Assembly (NCBI RefSeq): GCF_947492965.1
Contig: NZ_CANLOZ010000014.1
Coordinates: 19,975 to 83,974 of the forward strand
Source: an uncultured Aquimarina sp.
GTDB taxonomy: Bacteria > Bacteroidota > Bacteroidia > Flavobacteriales > Flavobacteriaceae
Reading direction: 5' to 3'
Length of the DNA: 64,000 nt
Shown: one piece after another, positions 9,093 through 20,100 of the stretch
Layout of the letters: every line of letters begins with the position of its first letter
How positions within the stretch are numbered: position 1 is the stretch's first letter
Translations under genes and position numbers: made by a program
The notes under the pieces: generated by a model
Databases searched by the model: none
The model's input: the letters and a program-made list of their open reading frames with translations, nothing else
Told to the model about the DNA's origin: nothing

Positions 9093-9467
9093 TTAATCTT
9101 GTTTTTTAAGAAGTTCCTCTTTCCAGATTAATGCAGATTCCATATCATGAAAGTGTTTAAGTTCTTTATTAAAGAATGTTTTTTCTATTTGTGTTTGGTT
9201 TATTTGAAGCGGGCTATCGGAAACTACTGCAAGGCCAACTAGTGTTTTGATTTTTGCTGTTTCAAAATATACGGTCGGATTGATAGCGTAGGAGTGTATT
9301 CTATGAGAAATATATACAAAAGGTTTGTTTTGGAAATGATTTTCGACCATTTCTAAAAGTGTATTATTGTCTTCAGGGGATACTGTGATTCCTTCGTTGA
9401 TGACTACTCTCATGTAGTTATCATATATCTCTGCCAGACCAAAATCTGTTTTATAAAAGGTAATCAT
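9093..9467 (-). CDS. SpoIIAA-like (STAS/SEC14-type) small protein, paralogue 4
   Basis: 124-aa paralogue, the first of the cluster in the direction of transcription. Core motifs: DFGLAEIYDNYMRVVINEG, VYISHRIHSYAINPTVYFETAKI, LVGLAVVSDSPLQ and FHDMESALIWKEELL. A histidine replaces asparagine in the RIHSYA motif compared with its sisters. It is separated from clpC by the clpC terminator, so it should be transcribed separately. Function unknown; a small ligand- or partner-binding domain protein is the likeliest reading. Confidence 0.7.
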   Translation of the reverse strand: MITFYKTDFGLAEIYDNYMRVVINEGITVSPEDNNTLLEMVENHFQNKPFVYISHRIHSYAINPTVYFETAKIKTLVGLAVVSDSPLQINQTQIEKTFFNKELKHFHDMESALIWKEELLKKQD

Positions 9468-9625
9468 TAGTTTTTGTTTGTTTCAAGTAAAGATATGTTT
9501 TTAAAGTATGAAAAAGTAAGTTTTTTCCGTAATTCGAAAAGTGTTCCTAAATTTTAAGAAGTGTTTAGGTTGCTAGAAATGCTAGCCTGAAGTGAATTGT
9601 AAGTTTTGGCGATGATCAACCAAGA

Positions 9626-9657
9626 AAAAAGACCTCTTGATTAAAAGAGGTCTTTTT
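9626..9657 (-). terminator. Terminator of clpC
   Basis: Perfect hairpin with arms AAAAAGACCTCTT and AAGAGGTCTTTTT and a short loop. It lies downstream of the minus-strand clpC gene, and the A-rich left flank gives a U-run in the transcript. Confidence 0.8.
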
Positions 9658-9710
9658 ATAGTATAATTTATAATATTTCAGTTCTTTCCTTTTTCTAGAT
9701 AGAAATGGTT

Positions 9711-12269
9711 TTAAGATTCGGTAGATTCTTCGGTTTTATCGATTCTTATGGTTAATTCATTAGAATCATCGTCTAAATCCATAAAGATACTGTCTCCTTC
9801 CTGTAGTTGTGCATTGATAATTTCTTCAGCCAATGCATCTTCAATGTATTTTTGGATAGCTCTTTTTAATGGTCTCGCACCATATTGCTTATCAAAACCT
9901 TTTTCGGTGATATAATCCTTAGCTTTTTCGCTTAGAGATAAATCATATCCTAATCCTTTAATTCTTCCATATAGTTTCTGTAATTCTATATCGATGATTT
10001 TATGGATATCTTCTCTTTCAAGAGCATTGAATACGATTACATCGTCAACTCTATTTAAGAATTCTGGTGCAAAAGCTTTTTTCAAAGCATTTTCAATAAC
10101 TCCTTTAGCATAACTATCAGATTGCGTTTTCTTAGCTGTAGTTCCAAAACCAACACCTTGTCCAAAATCTTTAAGTTTACGAGCTCCGATATTTGAGGTC
10201 ATGATAATGATCGCATTTCTAAAATCAATTTTGCGTCCAAGACTATCAGTTAAATATCCATCATCAAGAACTTGCAACATCATATTGAAAACATCAGGAT
10301 GCGCTTTCTCGATTTCATCAAGTAATACAACTGCATAAGGTTTTCTTCTCACTTTTTCTGTAAGTTGTCCACCTTCTTCGTATCCTACATATCCTGGAGG
10401 AGCACCAATAAGCCTGGAAACTGCGAATTTCTCCATGTATTCACTCATGTCTATTCTGATTAGTGTGTCTTCACTATCAAAAAGCTCTTTGGCTAATACT
10501 TTTGCTAATTGTGTTTTTCCTACTCCTGTTTGACCTAAGAAAATAAATGAACCTATTGGTTTGTTAGGGTCTTTTAAGCCAGCACGATTACGCTGGATAG
10601 CTTTTACAACTTTAGAAACTGCTTCGTCTTGACCAATTACTTTACCTTTTATTAGATTTGGTAATTCAGCAAGTTTGTTGCTTTCGGTTTGCGCTATTCT
10701 ATTTACAGGAATTCCGGTCATCATGGAAACTACATCTGCTACATTTTCTTCATCTACAGTTTCTTTATGAAGTTTGGAGTCTTTTTCCCATTGCTCCTGC
10801 GCTTGTGCTAATTCTTTTTCGAGATTTTTTTCATCATCCCTTAGCTTAGCAGCTTCTTCATATTTTTGTTTTTTGACAACGCTATTCTTAAGCTCTCTAA
10901 CCTCTTCCAGCTTTTTTTCTAGATCTAAAATCTTTTTAGGAACATCGATATTAGTAATATGAACTCGAGAACCAGCCTCATCTAAAGCATCAATTGCTTT
11001 GTCTGGTAGGAAGCGATCAGTCATATATCTATTCGTAAGTTTTACGCAAGCTTCAATAGCACTGTCCGTATAACTTACATTATGATGCTCTTCATATTTT
11101 TCCTTAATGTTATTAAGTATTTCTATGGTTTCCTCAATGTTAGTAGGTTCAACTATAACTTTTTGGAAACGTCTTTCTAAGGCACCATCTTTTTCGATGT
11201 ATTGTCTATACTCATCTAAGGTTGTTGCACCAATACATTGTATTTCTCCTCTTGCTAGAGCAGGTTTGAACATATTGGACGCGTCAAGGCTTCCAGTAGC
11301 GCCTCCTGCACCAACGATCGTATGAATTTCATCTATGAAAAGAATAATATCATCATTCTTCTCTAATTCATTCATAACAGCTTTCATACGTTCTTCAAAC
11401 TGTCCTCTATACTTGGTGCCAGCAACTAAACTGGCTAAATCTAGAGTAACAACACGCTTATCGAAAAGGATTCGAGAAACTTTTCTCTTAACTATTCGTA
11501 GCGCCAGTCCCTCAGCTATAGCTGATTTTCCAACACCAGGTTCTCCAATAAGAAGAGGGTTGTTTTTCTTTCTTCTACTGAGTATTTGAGAAACTCTTTC
11601 AATTTCCTTCGTTCTACCAACAACAGGATCTAATTTTCCTTCTTCTGCCATAGCAGTAAGGTCTCTTCCAAAATTATCTAATACAGGTGTCTTAGATTTT
11701 TTATTGGTTTTAGCACCACCAGTTGGTGAATTAAAAGGATTTTCTTTTGAAGCATCTCCCGCCATATCATCATCATCATCAGAAAATGATTCAGCTTTTG
11801 GACCTTCTGTGTATTCGTCTTCGTTAGCAATCATAAATTTAAATTGATCTTTAACATTATCATAATCTACTTTAAGTTTGTTAAGTAACTTAGTAGTAGG
11901 GTCGTTTTCGTTTCTTAATATACATAATAACAAGTGAGCGGTATTAATCGATGAGCTTTGGAATAACTTTGCTTCCAAAAAAGTTGTTTTTAAAGCTCTT
12001 TCGGCTTGTCTTGTTAAATGTAAGTTCTTTTTTTCGTTAGTAGCAATTGCTACATTGGGGTTTGCGGGGCTTAGAATTTCAACTTTTCTTCTCAAATTCG
12101 TTAAATCTATATCTAACGCATCAAGTATACTAATTGCTTTTCCACTTCCATCTCGCAACAGTCCTAACATAAGATGTTCCGTGCCAATAAAGTCATGCCC
12201 TAATCTTAAGGCTTCTTCTTTACTGTAAGCGATAACATCTTTTACTCTTGGTGAAAAATTATCATCCAT
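9711..12269 (-). CDS. clpC: ATP-dependent Clp protease ATP-binding subunit ClpC
   Basis: Hsp100 unfoldase that feeds substrates to ClpP. The 852-aa protein shows the two N-terminal Clp_N repeats (FSPRVKDVIAYSKEEA, GTEHLMLGLL), a first AAA+ module with Walker A GEPGVGKS and Walker B ILFIDEIHTIVG, the middle UVR-type coiled coil (KQKYEEAAKLRDDEKNLEKEL region), a second AAA+ module with GQTGVGKT and LLDEIEKAHPDVFN, and the ClpB_D2-small C-terminal domain. The short UVR middle domain separates it from ClpB, and the housekeeping context separates it from the TssH encoded at 24 kb. It is a single-gene unit with its own terminator. An acidic linker (SDDDDDMAG) joins the N domain to AAA1. Confidence 0.93.
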   Translation of the reverse strand: MDDNFSPRVKDVIAYSKEEALRLGHDFIGTEHLMLGLLRDGSGKAISILDALDIDLTNLRRKVEILSPANPNVAIATNEKKNLHLTRQAERALKTTFLEAKLFQSSSINTAHLLLCILRNENDPTTKLLNKLKVDYDNVKDQFKFMIANEDEYTEGPKAESFSDDDDDMAGDASKENPFNSPTGGAKTNKKSKTPVLDNFGRDLTAMAEEGKLDPVVGRTKEIERVSQILSRRKKNNPLLIGEPGVGKSAIAEGLALRIVKRKVSRILFDKRVVTLDLASLVAGTKYRGQFEERMKAVMNELEKNDDIILFIDEIHTIVGAGGATGSLDASNMFKPALARGEIQCIGATTLDEYRQYIEKDGALERRFQKVIVEPTNIEETIEILNNIKEKYEEHHNVSYTDSAIEACVKLTNRYMTDRFLPDKAIDALDEAGSRVHITNIDVPKKILDLEKKLEEVRELKNSVVKKQKYEEAAKLRDDEKNLEKELAQAQEQWEKDSKLHKETVDEENVADVVSMMTGIPVNRIAQTESNKLAELPNLIKGKVIGQDEAVSKVVKAIQRNRAGLKDPNKPIGSFIFLGQTGVGKTQLAKVLAKELFDSEDTLIRIDMSEYMEKFAVSRLIGAPPGYVGYEEGGQLTEKVRRKPYAVVLLDEIEKAHPDVFNMMLQVLDDGYLTDSLGRKIDFRNAIIIMTSNIGARKLKDFGQGVGFGTTAKKTQSDSYAKGVIENALKKAFAPEFLNRVDDVIVFNALEREDIHKIIDIELQKLYGRIKGLGYDLSLSEKAKDYITEKGFDKQYGARPLKRAIQKYIEDALAEEIINAQLQEGDSIFMDLDDDSNELTIRIDKTEESTES

Positions 12270-12652
12270 ATAATTAGCTTCTTTCTTTTTCTCTGTGTTC
12301 TTTATTACTAAATATAGTAATTTTTAAAATTACTTTGTCAAAAACTATTCCTTTTAACCATACTTTACAAATAAGCTGACATAATATCCAACTTGTGTCA
12401 TACTTTTTTCAAAAAAAGATATTTAAATATGTCAAGTTTTAGAAAATGACAAAAAACTTTTTTGTTTTCCGAGTAAATAGACGAAAAAAGGATTAATAAT
12501 CAAAATGTATATATATTGACTTATTAACCATTTGGGTCGTTTAAGTTGTTAATAAATTACGTATATTACAAAGACTATATGCTGTTAAAACCGTCTTAAT
12601 TTACTTAAATTAGCGCGTTTAATAAAATCAATTTTAGAATAAAATAATTTTT
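12270..12652. other. Divergent intergenic region between clpC and gyrA
   Basis: 383 very AT-rich bases that must hold the promoters of both divergent genes. On the clpC side the minus strand has a TTGAC followed some 22 bases later by TATATTTA, close to the Bacteroidota consensus. On the gyrA side I see no element matching TAnnTTTG. The motif GTCAAAAACT and close variants occur three times (around 12335, 12395 and 12445), which may be operator-like but is weak in such AT-rich sequence. No ORF or RNA structure is evident. Confidence 0.4.
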
Positions 12653-15199
12653 ATGGCAGAAGGAGAAAAGCTAATACCTATCAACATAGAAGATGAGATG
12701 AAGTCTGCTTACATTGATTATTCAATGTCTGTGATCGTATCACGAGCACTTCCGGATGTTAGAGATGGACTCAAGCCTGTACACAGGAGAGTTCTCTACG
12801 GTATGTATGAGTTAGGTGTAAGAGCAAATAGTGCTCATAAAAAGTCAGCCAGAATAGTAGGGGAAGTACTAGGTAAATATCACCCACATGGTGATACTTC
12901 GGTATATGACACAATGGTTCGTATGGCTCAGGAATGGAGTTTACGATACATGTTAGTAGATGGTCAAGGTAACTTTGGATCCGTCGATGGAGATAGCCCA
13001 GCAGCAATGCGATATACAGAGGCTAGAATGCGAAAGATTTCTGAAGATATGCTTGCAGATATCGAAAAGGAAACAGTAGATCATACGTTCAACTTCGATG
13101 ATACTTTGCAAGAACCAACTGTATTACCAAGTAGAGTTCCTGGATTATTAATTAACGGGGCTTCGGGTATTGCAGTAGGTATGGCAACTAATATGCCTCC
13201 TCATAACCTAAGCGAGGTTGTAGACGGAACAATCGCTTATATCGATAATAACGATATTGAGATTGATGAACTCATACAACATATAAAAGCACCAGATTTT
13301 CCTACCGGTGGAATTATATATGGTTATGATGGAGTAAGAGAGGCTTTTAAAACTGGTAGAGGTAGAATCGTAATGCGAGCCAAAGCAAGTTTTGAAGAGG
13401 TAAATGGAAGAGAATGTATTATTGTGTCTGAAATACCTTATCAGGTAAATAAGGCAGACATGATTAAGAAAACAGCAGACCTTATCAACGATAAGAAAAT
13501 TGATGGAATTTCCTCTATTAGAGATGAATCTGATAGAAAAGGGATGCGAATTGTATACATCCTTAAAAGAGATGCGATTCCTAATATTGTATTGAATCTT
13601 CTATATAAGTATACTGCCTTACAATCTTCATTTAGTGTAAATAATATTGCACTAGTTCAGGGAAGACCTCAGTTGTTGAATGTAAAAGATATGATTCATT
13701 ATTTCGTAGAACACAGACACGATGTGGTTGTGCGAAGAACAAAATATGAATTAAGAAAGGCAGAAGAGAGAGCTCATATACTAGAAGGATTAATAATTGC
13801 TTCAGATAATATCGATGAGGTAATTAAATTAATTAGGGCATCTTCAAATGCAGACGAAGCGAGAGAGAAGTTGATTAAACGATTCAAGCTTACTGAAATT
13901 CAGGCGAAAGCGATTGTTGAAATGCGTTTACGTCAACTGACAGGATTAGAGCAAGACAAGCTGCGCGCGGAGTATGAGGAATTAATGAAGACTATCGAAG
14001 ATCTTAAAGATATTCTTGATAAGAAAGAACGTCGAATGGATATCATCAAAGAAGAACTTCTCGAAGTGAAAGAAAAGTATGGTGATGATCGTCGTTCTCA
14101 AATAGAATACGCTGGAGGAGATCTTAGTATTGAAGATATGATTCCTAATGAGAAAGTGGTAATTACAATTTCTCATGCAGGATATATAAAAAGAACGTCT
14201 CTTACTGAATATAAGAAACAAAATAGAGGAGGAGTAGGTCAAAAAGGTAGTACTACGCGTAATGAAGATTTCTTAGAGCATCTTTTTGTGGGTACGAATC
14301 ACCAATATATGTTATTCTTTACCCAAAAAGGAAAATGTTTTTGGATGCGTGTTTACGAAATACCAGAAGGAAGTAAAACTTCTAAAGGTAGAGCCATACA
14401 AAATCTTATCAATATTGAAAATGATGATAAGGTTAAAGCCTTTATTTGTACTCAGGATCTTAAAGATGAGGAGTATATCAATTCCCATTATGTCATCATG
14501 GCTACTAAAAAAGGTCAAGTTAAAAAGACCTTGTTAGAGCAATATTCTAGGCCAAGAACTAATGGTATTAATGCGATTACGATTAAGGACGATGACGAAT
14601 TACTTGAAGCGAAATTAACAAATGGTAAAAGCCAGGTAATGCTTGCTGTAAAATCTGGTAAAGCTATACGTTTCGAAGAAGAGAAAACTAGACCTATGGG
14701 TAGAGGTGCTTCTGGAGTTAGAGGAATTCGCTTGGCGGATGATAATGACGAAGTAATTGGTATGGTAGCTGTAAATGATATGGAAAGTAATATTCTTGTT
14801 GTTTCTGAAAACGGTTACGGAAAGCGTTCTAGTTTAGAAGATTATAGAATTACGAATAGAGGAGGAAAAGGGGTTAAAACAATATCCGTTACTGATAAAA
14901 CTGGAAAACTAGTTGCTATTAAAAATGTAACAGACGCTGACGACCTCATGATTATCAATAAATCAGGAATTGCTATAAGACTTTCTGTAGAAGATCTGAG
15001 AGTTATGGGAAGAGCTACTCAAGGGGTTCGATTAATAAATCTGAAGGGGAAAGATTCTATTGCTGCAGTAGCAAAAGTTATGCAAGAAGAAGAGGATGTT
15101 GATAATATAGATGAGAATATTGAAGAAATTGATATATCTTTGCAAAATGGAAATGATGCCAATGATGGCACAGCAATTGATGAAACAAAAGAAGAATAA
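12653..15199 (+). CDS. gyrA: DNA gyrase subunit A
   Basis: Breakage-reunion subunit of the type II topoisomerase that introduces negative supercoils. The 848-aa protein carries the catalytic Tyr121 in AAMRYTEARM and the quinolone region HPHGDTSVYDTMVRMAQ. There, Thr82 sits at the position of E. coli Ser83 and Asp86 at the position of Asp87. The C-terminal beta-pinwheel has the GyrA-box form QNRGGVGQKG, a marker separating GyrA from ParC. The C-terminus is acidic (EEEDVDNIDENIEEIDIS). The start ATG follows an AT-rich leader; MAEGEKLIPINIEDEM is the conserved beginning. The TPR gene follows after 26 bases and may be co-transcribed. Confidence 0.96.
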   Translation: MAEGEKLIPINIEDEMKSAYIDYSMSVIVSRALPDVRDGLKPVHRRVLYGMYELGVRANSAHKKSARIVGEVLGKYHPHGDTSVYDTMVRMAQEWSLRYMLVDGQGNFGSVDGDSPAAMRYTEARMRKISEDMLADIEKETVDHTFNFDDTLQEPTVLPSRVPGLLINGASGIAVGMATNMPPHNLSEVVDGTIAYIDNNDIEIDELIQHIKAPDFPTGGIIYGYDGVREAFKTGRGRIVMRAKASFEEVNGRECIIVSEIPYQVNKADMIKKTADLINDKKIDGISSIRDESDRKGMRIVYILKRDAIPNIVLNLLYKYTALQSSFSVNNIALVQGRPQLLNVKDMIHYFVEHRHDVVVRRTKYELRKAEERAHILEGLIIASDNIDEVIKLIRASSNADEAREKLIKRFKLTEIQAKAIVEMRLRQLTGLEQDKLRAEYEELMKTIEDLKDILDKKERRMDIIKEELLEVKEKYGDDRRSQIEYAGGDLSIEDMIPNEKVVITISHAGYIKRTSLTEYKKQNRGGVGQKGSTTRNEDFLEHLFVGTNHQYMLFFTQKGKCFWMRVYEIPEGSKTSKGRAIQNLINIENDDKVKAFICTQDLKDEEYINSHYVIMATKKGQVKKTLLEQYSRPRTNGINAITIKDDDELLEAKLTNGKSQVMLAVKSGKAIRFEEEKTRPMGRGASGVRGIRLADDNDEVIGMVAVNDMESNILVVSENGYGKRSSLEDYRITNRGGKGVKTISVTDKTGKLVAIKNVTDADDLMIINKSGIAIRLSVEDLRVMGRATQGVRLINLKGKDSIAAVAKVMQEEEDVDNIDENIEEIDISLQNGNDANDGTAIDETKEE

Positions 15200-15225
15200 C
15201 AAAGAATCCCATAAAAAAACGAGTA

Positions 15226-16500
15226 ATGAGAACTAAATTTATCTTGGCACTTTTTTTAACAGTTAGTGCACTAGGATTTTCACAAAAGAAAGCTTTAAAT
15301 GCTGCAAAGAAGGCACTAAAGTCTGGTGACTTAGAAGTTGCCAATGAGGCACTTAAAGCAGCAGAAGGGCAAATAGAAACTGCAGAAGATAAGCTTAAAG
15401 CGCAATATTATTTATTAAAAGGACAAGCTACTGCAGCTTCTCCAGATAAGTCTCTAACTAAATTTGAAGAAGCAGCTAATGCTTATACTAAAGTGGTAGA
15501 GATTGAAGAAGCTTCAGGAGGAAAGAAATTTTCAGCTCAAGCGAATACTGCATTGCAAACCTTACGCCAATCTCTAGTAGAGCAGGCAGTAGCAGACCAG
15601 AATGCAGGAGATAATTTAGCCGCTGCAGAAAAGCTATACTTAGGGTATAAGACTCAGAAAAAAGATACAGCATATCTTTACTTTGCGGCTTCTAATGCTG
15701 TAAATGGAAAGGATTATGACAATGCTTTAAAATACTATAACGAGTTGATTGAGGTTGGTTATAAAGGTATTGAGAACAAATACACAGCAGTGAATAAAGA
15801 AACTGGTGAGGTAGATCCTTTTGAATCTAAAGAGTTAAGAGATTTTTCTGTAAAAGCTGGTACACATATTAAGCCAGAAGTAACAAAGACGAAGTCGAGA
15901 CAAGCAGAGATTACTAAAAACATTGCACTTATCTACATTACACAAGGTAAAGATGAGGAAGCAATAAAAGCTATGGAAGCTGCAAAAGCTCAGAATCCTA
16001 ATGATCCTGCTTTAATGCAAGAAGAAGCGAACATGTTCTATAAGTTAGGTAATTTAGAAAAGTATCAGGAGTTAATGCAAGCAATTGTTGCTAATGATCC
16101 TGAAAATCCAAACCTTTTATATAACTTAGGAGTTAGTGCTTCTCGTTTAGGAGATAATGAGCAAGCAATTAAGTACTACGAAAAGGCATTGGAGATTAAG
16201 CCTGATTATAGTTCTGCGCAAATTAATATTGCCGCGATTATATTAAGTGGAGAAACTGCATTAAATGAAGAAATGAATAGTCTTGGTGGTTCTGCAGCAG
16301 ATTATAAAAGATTTGATGTTCTTAAGAAACAAAAACAAGATTTATATAGAAAAGCTGTTCCTTATTTAGAAGGAGCTCTACAATCTAAGCCTGATAATGT
16401 AGAAGCGGTTAGAACGCTAATGCAAATCTTCTACCAATTAGATGATCCTAAGGCAGAGGATATGAAAAATAAGTTAAAAGCTTTAGAGGGAGGCAACTAA
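15226..16500 (+). CDS. Exported tetratricopeptide repeat protein
   Basis: 424-aa protein with a signal peptide (MRTKFILALFLTVSALGFSQ) and several TPR units, clearest at about 245-325 (GNLEKYQELMQAIVANDPENPNLLYNLGVSASRLGDNEQAIKYYEKALEIKPDY, read as two successive repeats). It is predicted to be periplasmic and to act as a protein-protein interaction scaffold; no enzymatic domain is present. It follows gyrA closely and ends at a strong bidirectional terminator. Orthologues in this position are common in flavobacteria, as far as I recall, but their role is unknown. Confidence 0.82.
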   Translation: MRTKFILALFLTVSALGFSQKKALNAAKKALKSGDLEVANEALKAAEGQIETAEDKLKAQYYLLKGQATAASPDKSLTKFEEAANAYTKVVEIEEASGGKKFSAQANTALQTLRQSLVEQAVADQNAGDNLAAAEKLYLGYKTQKKDTAYLYFAASNAVNGKDYDNALKYYNELIEVGYKGIENKYTAVNKETGEVDPFESKELRDFSVKAGTHIKPEVTKTKSRQAEITKNIALIYITQGKDEEAIKAMEAAKAQNPNDPALMQEEANMFYKLGNLEKYQELMQAIVANDPENPNLLYNLGVSASRLGDNEQAIKYYEKALEIKPDYSSAQINIAAIILSGETALNEEMNSLGGSAADYKRFDVLKKQKQDLYRKAVPYLEGALQSKPDNVEAVRTLMQIFYQLDDPKAEDMKNKLKALEGGN

Positions 16501-16522
16501 ATTCTTCTAGTTATTATAGATA

Positions 16523-16560
16523 AAAAAAAGAGCGAATCAATTAGATTCGCTCTTTTTTTT
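16523..16560. terminator. Strong bidirectional terminator after the TPR gene
   Basis: AAAAAGAGCGAATC and GATTCGCTCTTTTT arms with a short loop, flanked by A8 and T8 tracts. It lies between two convergent genes and serves both. Confidence 0.9.
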
Positions 16561-16562
16561 TA

Positions 16563-16973
16563 TTAATGTACCGCTAGAGGTTTTTCTAGTAACTGAAGAT
16601 TACTTTGCAATCTTTCTCTAACAATATTCATCATTCTTTTATTCAATGCGGATGAATTTTTAATGTAAATCAAATATTCATCGACAGTAAATTGACCAAT
16701 GATCATTCCTTTAAGGCTATTTCTGAATTTCATATCTTTTTGAACTGCATTTTCAATGTAAAGCAGTCTTTTTTCAACAGATAATTCATAAAAAGTGTTT
16801 TTTCTTTTTTTGATATAATTTCTAAACACTTCAATTAATAATTCATTTTGTAATTTAATAATGGGCCGAATAGTCTTGTTCTGAAATTGTTCGTCTTCTG
16901 ACATATTTTCAGTCACTCTGGCATTTAAAATTTGAGGCCTAATCGCCAGTAAATTTGATTCCCTGTTTTCCAT
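16563..16973 (-). CDS. Conserved flavobacterial protein of unknown function
   Basis: 136-aa, mostly helical cytoplasmic protein with basic character (LLIEVFRNYIKKRKNTFYELSVEKRLLYIENAVQKD). There is no signal peptide, membrane segment or recognisable catalytic motif. I recall similar flavobacterial proteins carrying an automatic glyoxalase label; nothing in this sequence (no betaalphabetabetabeta modules, no His/Glu metal set) supports that, so I leave it unnamed. It is a single gene between two terminators, followed by the convergent TPR gene. Confidence 0.75.
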   Translation of the reverse strand: MENRESNLLAIRPQILNARVTENMSEDEQFQNKTIRPIIKLQNELLIEVFRNYIKKRKNTFYELSVEKRLLYIENAVQKDMKFRNSLKGMIIGQFTVDEYLIYIKNSSALNKRMMNIVRERLQSNLQLLEKPLAVH

Positions 16974-17063
16974 AATAAAGAGCGTTTACTAAAAATACTG
17001 AATAGTTTTATCCAAAATTAAGAAGTATATGTAGAGTTTTAAACCATTTATGAACATTTATAA

Positions 17064-17096
17064 ATAAGAAAGAGCTCCATAATGGAGCTCTCTTAT
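17064..17096 (-). terminator. Terminator downstream of the BNR protein gene
   Basis: AGAGCTCC-ataat-GGAGCTCT perfect 8-bp stem extended by A/T pairs. On the minus strand it is followed by a U-rich tail. Confidence 0.75.
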
Positions 17097-17116
17097 AATT
17101 CGATAGATAAATGATG

Positions 17117-20100
17117 TTATTTGCTAATGAATTCTTTTTTAGTTTTCATTTCAACTGGCTTAATACTATTTTTTTCTAAATACTTATTGAATTTAGCCAA
17201 TTGTTTGCTTTCTATTTTTTGATAGGTTGCTTTAGCATCATTTAATTTTTTTTCTAATACACCTTTATTCTCAATTTGAGATGAAGAAGGCTTTTCATAC
17301 AAATTTGCAACTTCACTATATAATAGTGCGAGCTTTTCTCTTAATTGAGGTTCAGCTTCAGCAACGTAATTATCACCAGTTGTTACTACCAGAGATTCTT
17401 TAAGAGTAGTTAACTCTTTGATTAAAGCATCGGAAACTTTAGTTGATTTAGGATCATCTTTTTTAACCTTTTCAGCTTTGTTGATTGTCTGATTAATCTG
17501 ATATACTAAGTATGCAAGTTCTTCCATATCATTGTAAAGTTCCTTTGTAGTTTTAGCCTGAGCAGCACGATCGGTATCACTTACTTCAGAATTTGGATCA
17601 TTTTTAACTGTTATAGAACTTTCATAGGAGTTTTTACCTTTTTTAAGTACTATCTTGTAAGTTCCTGCAGAAGCTCTTGGGGCAGTAAATCCCCCAGCAG
17701 TATAAGATTTACCCGCTGCTACCTTCGGAGCTTTAGTTCTGTAGTTCCAATTTACAATGTTAATTCCTTTAGATTTACCAGGCACAAGGGAAACGATTTC
17801 ATTCCCTTGATTATCCTGGATAGACAAGGTCATTTTTCCAAACGTGTGTCTTTTCTTTAAATAATATATAATCTGTCCAGCTGAAGATGGATTGCTTCCC
17901 ACAAATTGTAGTTCTGTACTTCCACCACCAAAACCACCTTCTTCTTTTATAATACCTGGTTTTGTAGTAAAGAAATGTACATCTTTTTTAAGAACCTCCT
18001 GATTAATCTGCCTTAATGGTGAGATGTCATCAATAATAATAACACCTCTTCCATGAGTCCCTAATACTAGATCATTTGTTTTTTTCTGTAAATCTATAAA
18101 ATGAACTGCAGTTGCAGGCATATTATTAGTAAATCGAGACCAATTCTTTCCCCCATCTATTGTTATAAATAATCCAAATTCGGTACCTAAATAAAGAAGA
18201 TCTTCATTTTCATAGTCTTCTTGTATATTTCTTGCAAAGCCTATAATGTCATCAGTAACTAATGATTTCCAAGTCTTGCCAAAATCTGATGTTTTGTAAA
18301 CATAAGGTTTCATATCGTTTTGAGCGTGACCATCAAAAACAGCATAAGCAGTTCCTTTAGCATGACTACTAGCTTCTATATGGTATACCCAAGTATTCTT
18401 TGGTACTCCTTGCAGGTTAGGAGTTGTATTGGTCCAAGTCTTTCCGCCATCTTGTGTAACTTGCACATTACCATCATCGGTTCCTACCCAGATAATTTTT
18501 TCATCCAACGGAGATTCTGCGATGGTAAATATTGTCGTATGAGTTTCTGCACCAGATTTATCGGTAGAAATACCACCTGATTCTTTATCTTGTTTAGTCG
18601 GGTCGTTAGTAGTAAGATCAGGAGAAATGATTTTCCAATTATCTCCCATATCCTCACTTATATGTAAAAATTGACTACCTATGTATAATCTATCCGGTTG
18701 GTGATCACTAATCGCGATAGGAGCATTCCAATTAAATCGCAAGTCAGCTTTTCCTTTCACTTCTAGTGGTTTTACATTTTTAGTGCTGTTTTTATCGATA
18801 TCATATCTCCAAACGTTCTGAGCGCCTTGCATTTCTGAATAGATGATTTTTTTAGTTGGATGTCTTAAAACTCTAAAACCGTCTCCAACTCCAACACGTT
18901 TCCAATCACGAGCTTCTATACCACCAGGAGAAGATGAAGGCCCATACCAGGAACCATTATCTTGTAATCCTCCATAAATATTATAGGGTTCTTCATTATC
19001 AACACTGATTTGATAAAATTGTGATAGCGGTAAGTTGTCTACTATATCTAAAGTAGCGCCACCATCCCAACTTCTATAAACACCCCCATCAGTTCCTACA
19101 TACATTCGATCTGAATTGTTGATATCAAAAGTAATATCATGAATATCAGAATGCATATTACCAAGATTTTTAAAGGTTTTTCCTCCATCTCTGGATATAG
19201 AACCTGATAATCCACCTTTAACTACAATATCTGGATTCTTCGGGTCAACCACAATTCTAGCGAAGTAAAAAGGTCTTACTACTAGTCCAAAATCTCCATT
19301 AAGCAGCTTCCAACTAGCTCCAGCATCATCAGAACGATATAAACCCTTATCTTCTTTACTTTCTACTACAGCGTATACAATTTTTGGATTAGACGGAGCT
19401 ACTGCAATAGCAAATCTTCCTAAATCTCCTTTAGGGAAACCATTATGGATTTTATTCCAAGTTTTCCCTGCGTCAGTAGATTTATAAAGAGCACTATTAG
19501 GCCCACCAGAATTAAAATTCCAGGCAGTTCTTCTAAATTCCCACATAGATGCATATAATGTATTTGGATCTTTTGGATCCATAATTACTTCATTGGCACC
19601 AGTTCTTTCATTAACATAAAGGATTTTATTCCATGTTTTTCCTCCATCGGTTGTTTTATAAACACCTCGGTCTTCACTATCTCCCCATAACGCACCAATA
19701 ACACCCACATATATTTCATTAGAGTTTTTTGGATTGATTTGAATACTACTAATTCTTTCAGAATTTTCAAGTCCCATTTTTTTCCAATTGGCACCTCCAT
19801 CAGTTGTTTTGTAGATACCGTCTCCAATTGAAACACTGTTTCTCGTCCATATTTCTCCTGTTCCTACCCAAACGGTATTATCAGGATCATTGGGATCTAT
19901 CGATACAACACCTATAGATTGTGCATAATCATCGAACATAGGTGCAAAACTGGCACCTCCATTAGATGATTTCCAAACTCCACCACCAGCAGTACCCGCA
20001 TAGATGATTCTATCATTGGTAGGGTGGTTTTCTAAATCAATGATTCTACCACTCATAAGCGCAGGACCAATATGGCGCGCTTCTAACTTACCAAAAAGTT

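Noticed and set aside
9711..12269. The ClpC-like ATPase as a second T6SS ClpV
   Set aside because: It has the UVR-type middle domain and a housekeeping neighbourhood, both of ClpC; the T6SS paralogue is clearly the one at 23992 next to tssB and tssC.
12270..12652. Origin of replication or DnaA-box cluster near gyrA
   Set aside because: The region is AT-rich, but I find no convincing TTATCCACA-type boxes and no dnaA or dnaN nearby.
16563..16973. Glyoxalase annotation for the 136-aa protein
   Set aside because: The sequence is helical and lacks the metal-binding His/Glu pattern and module structure of glyoxalases.
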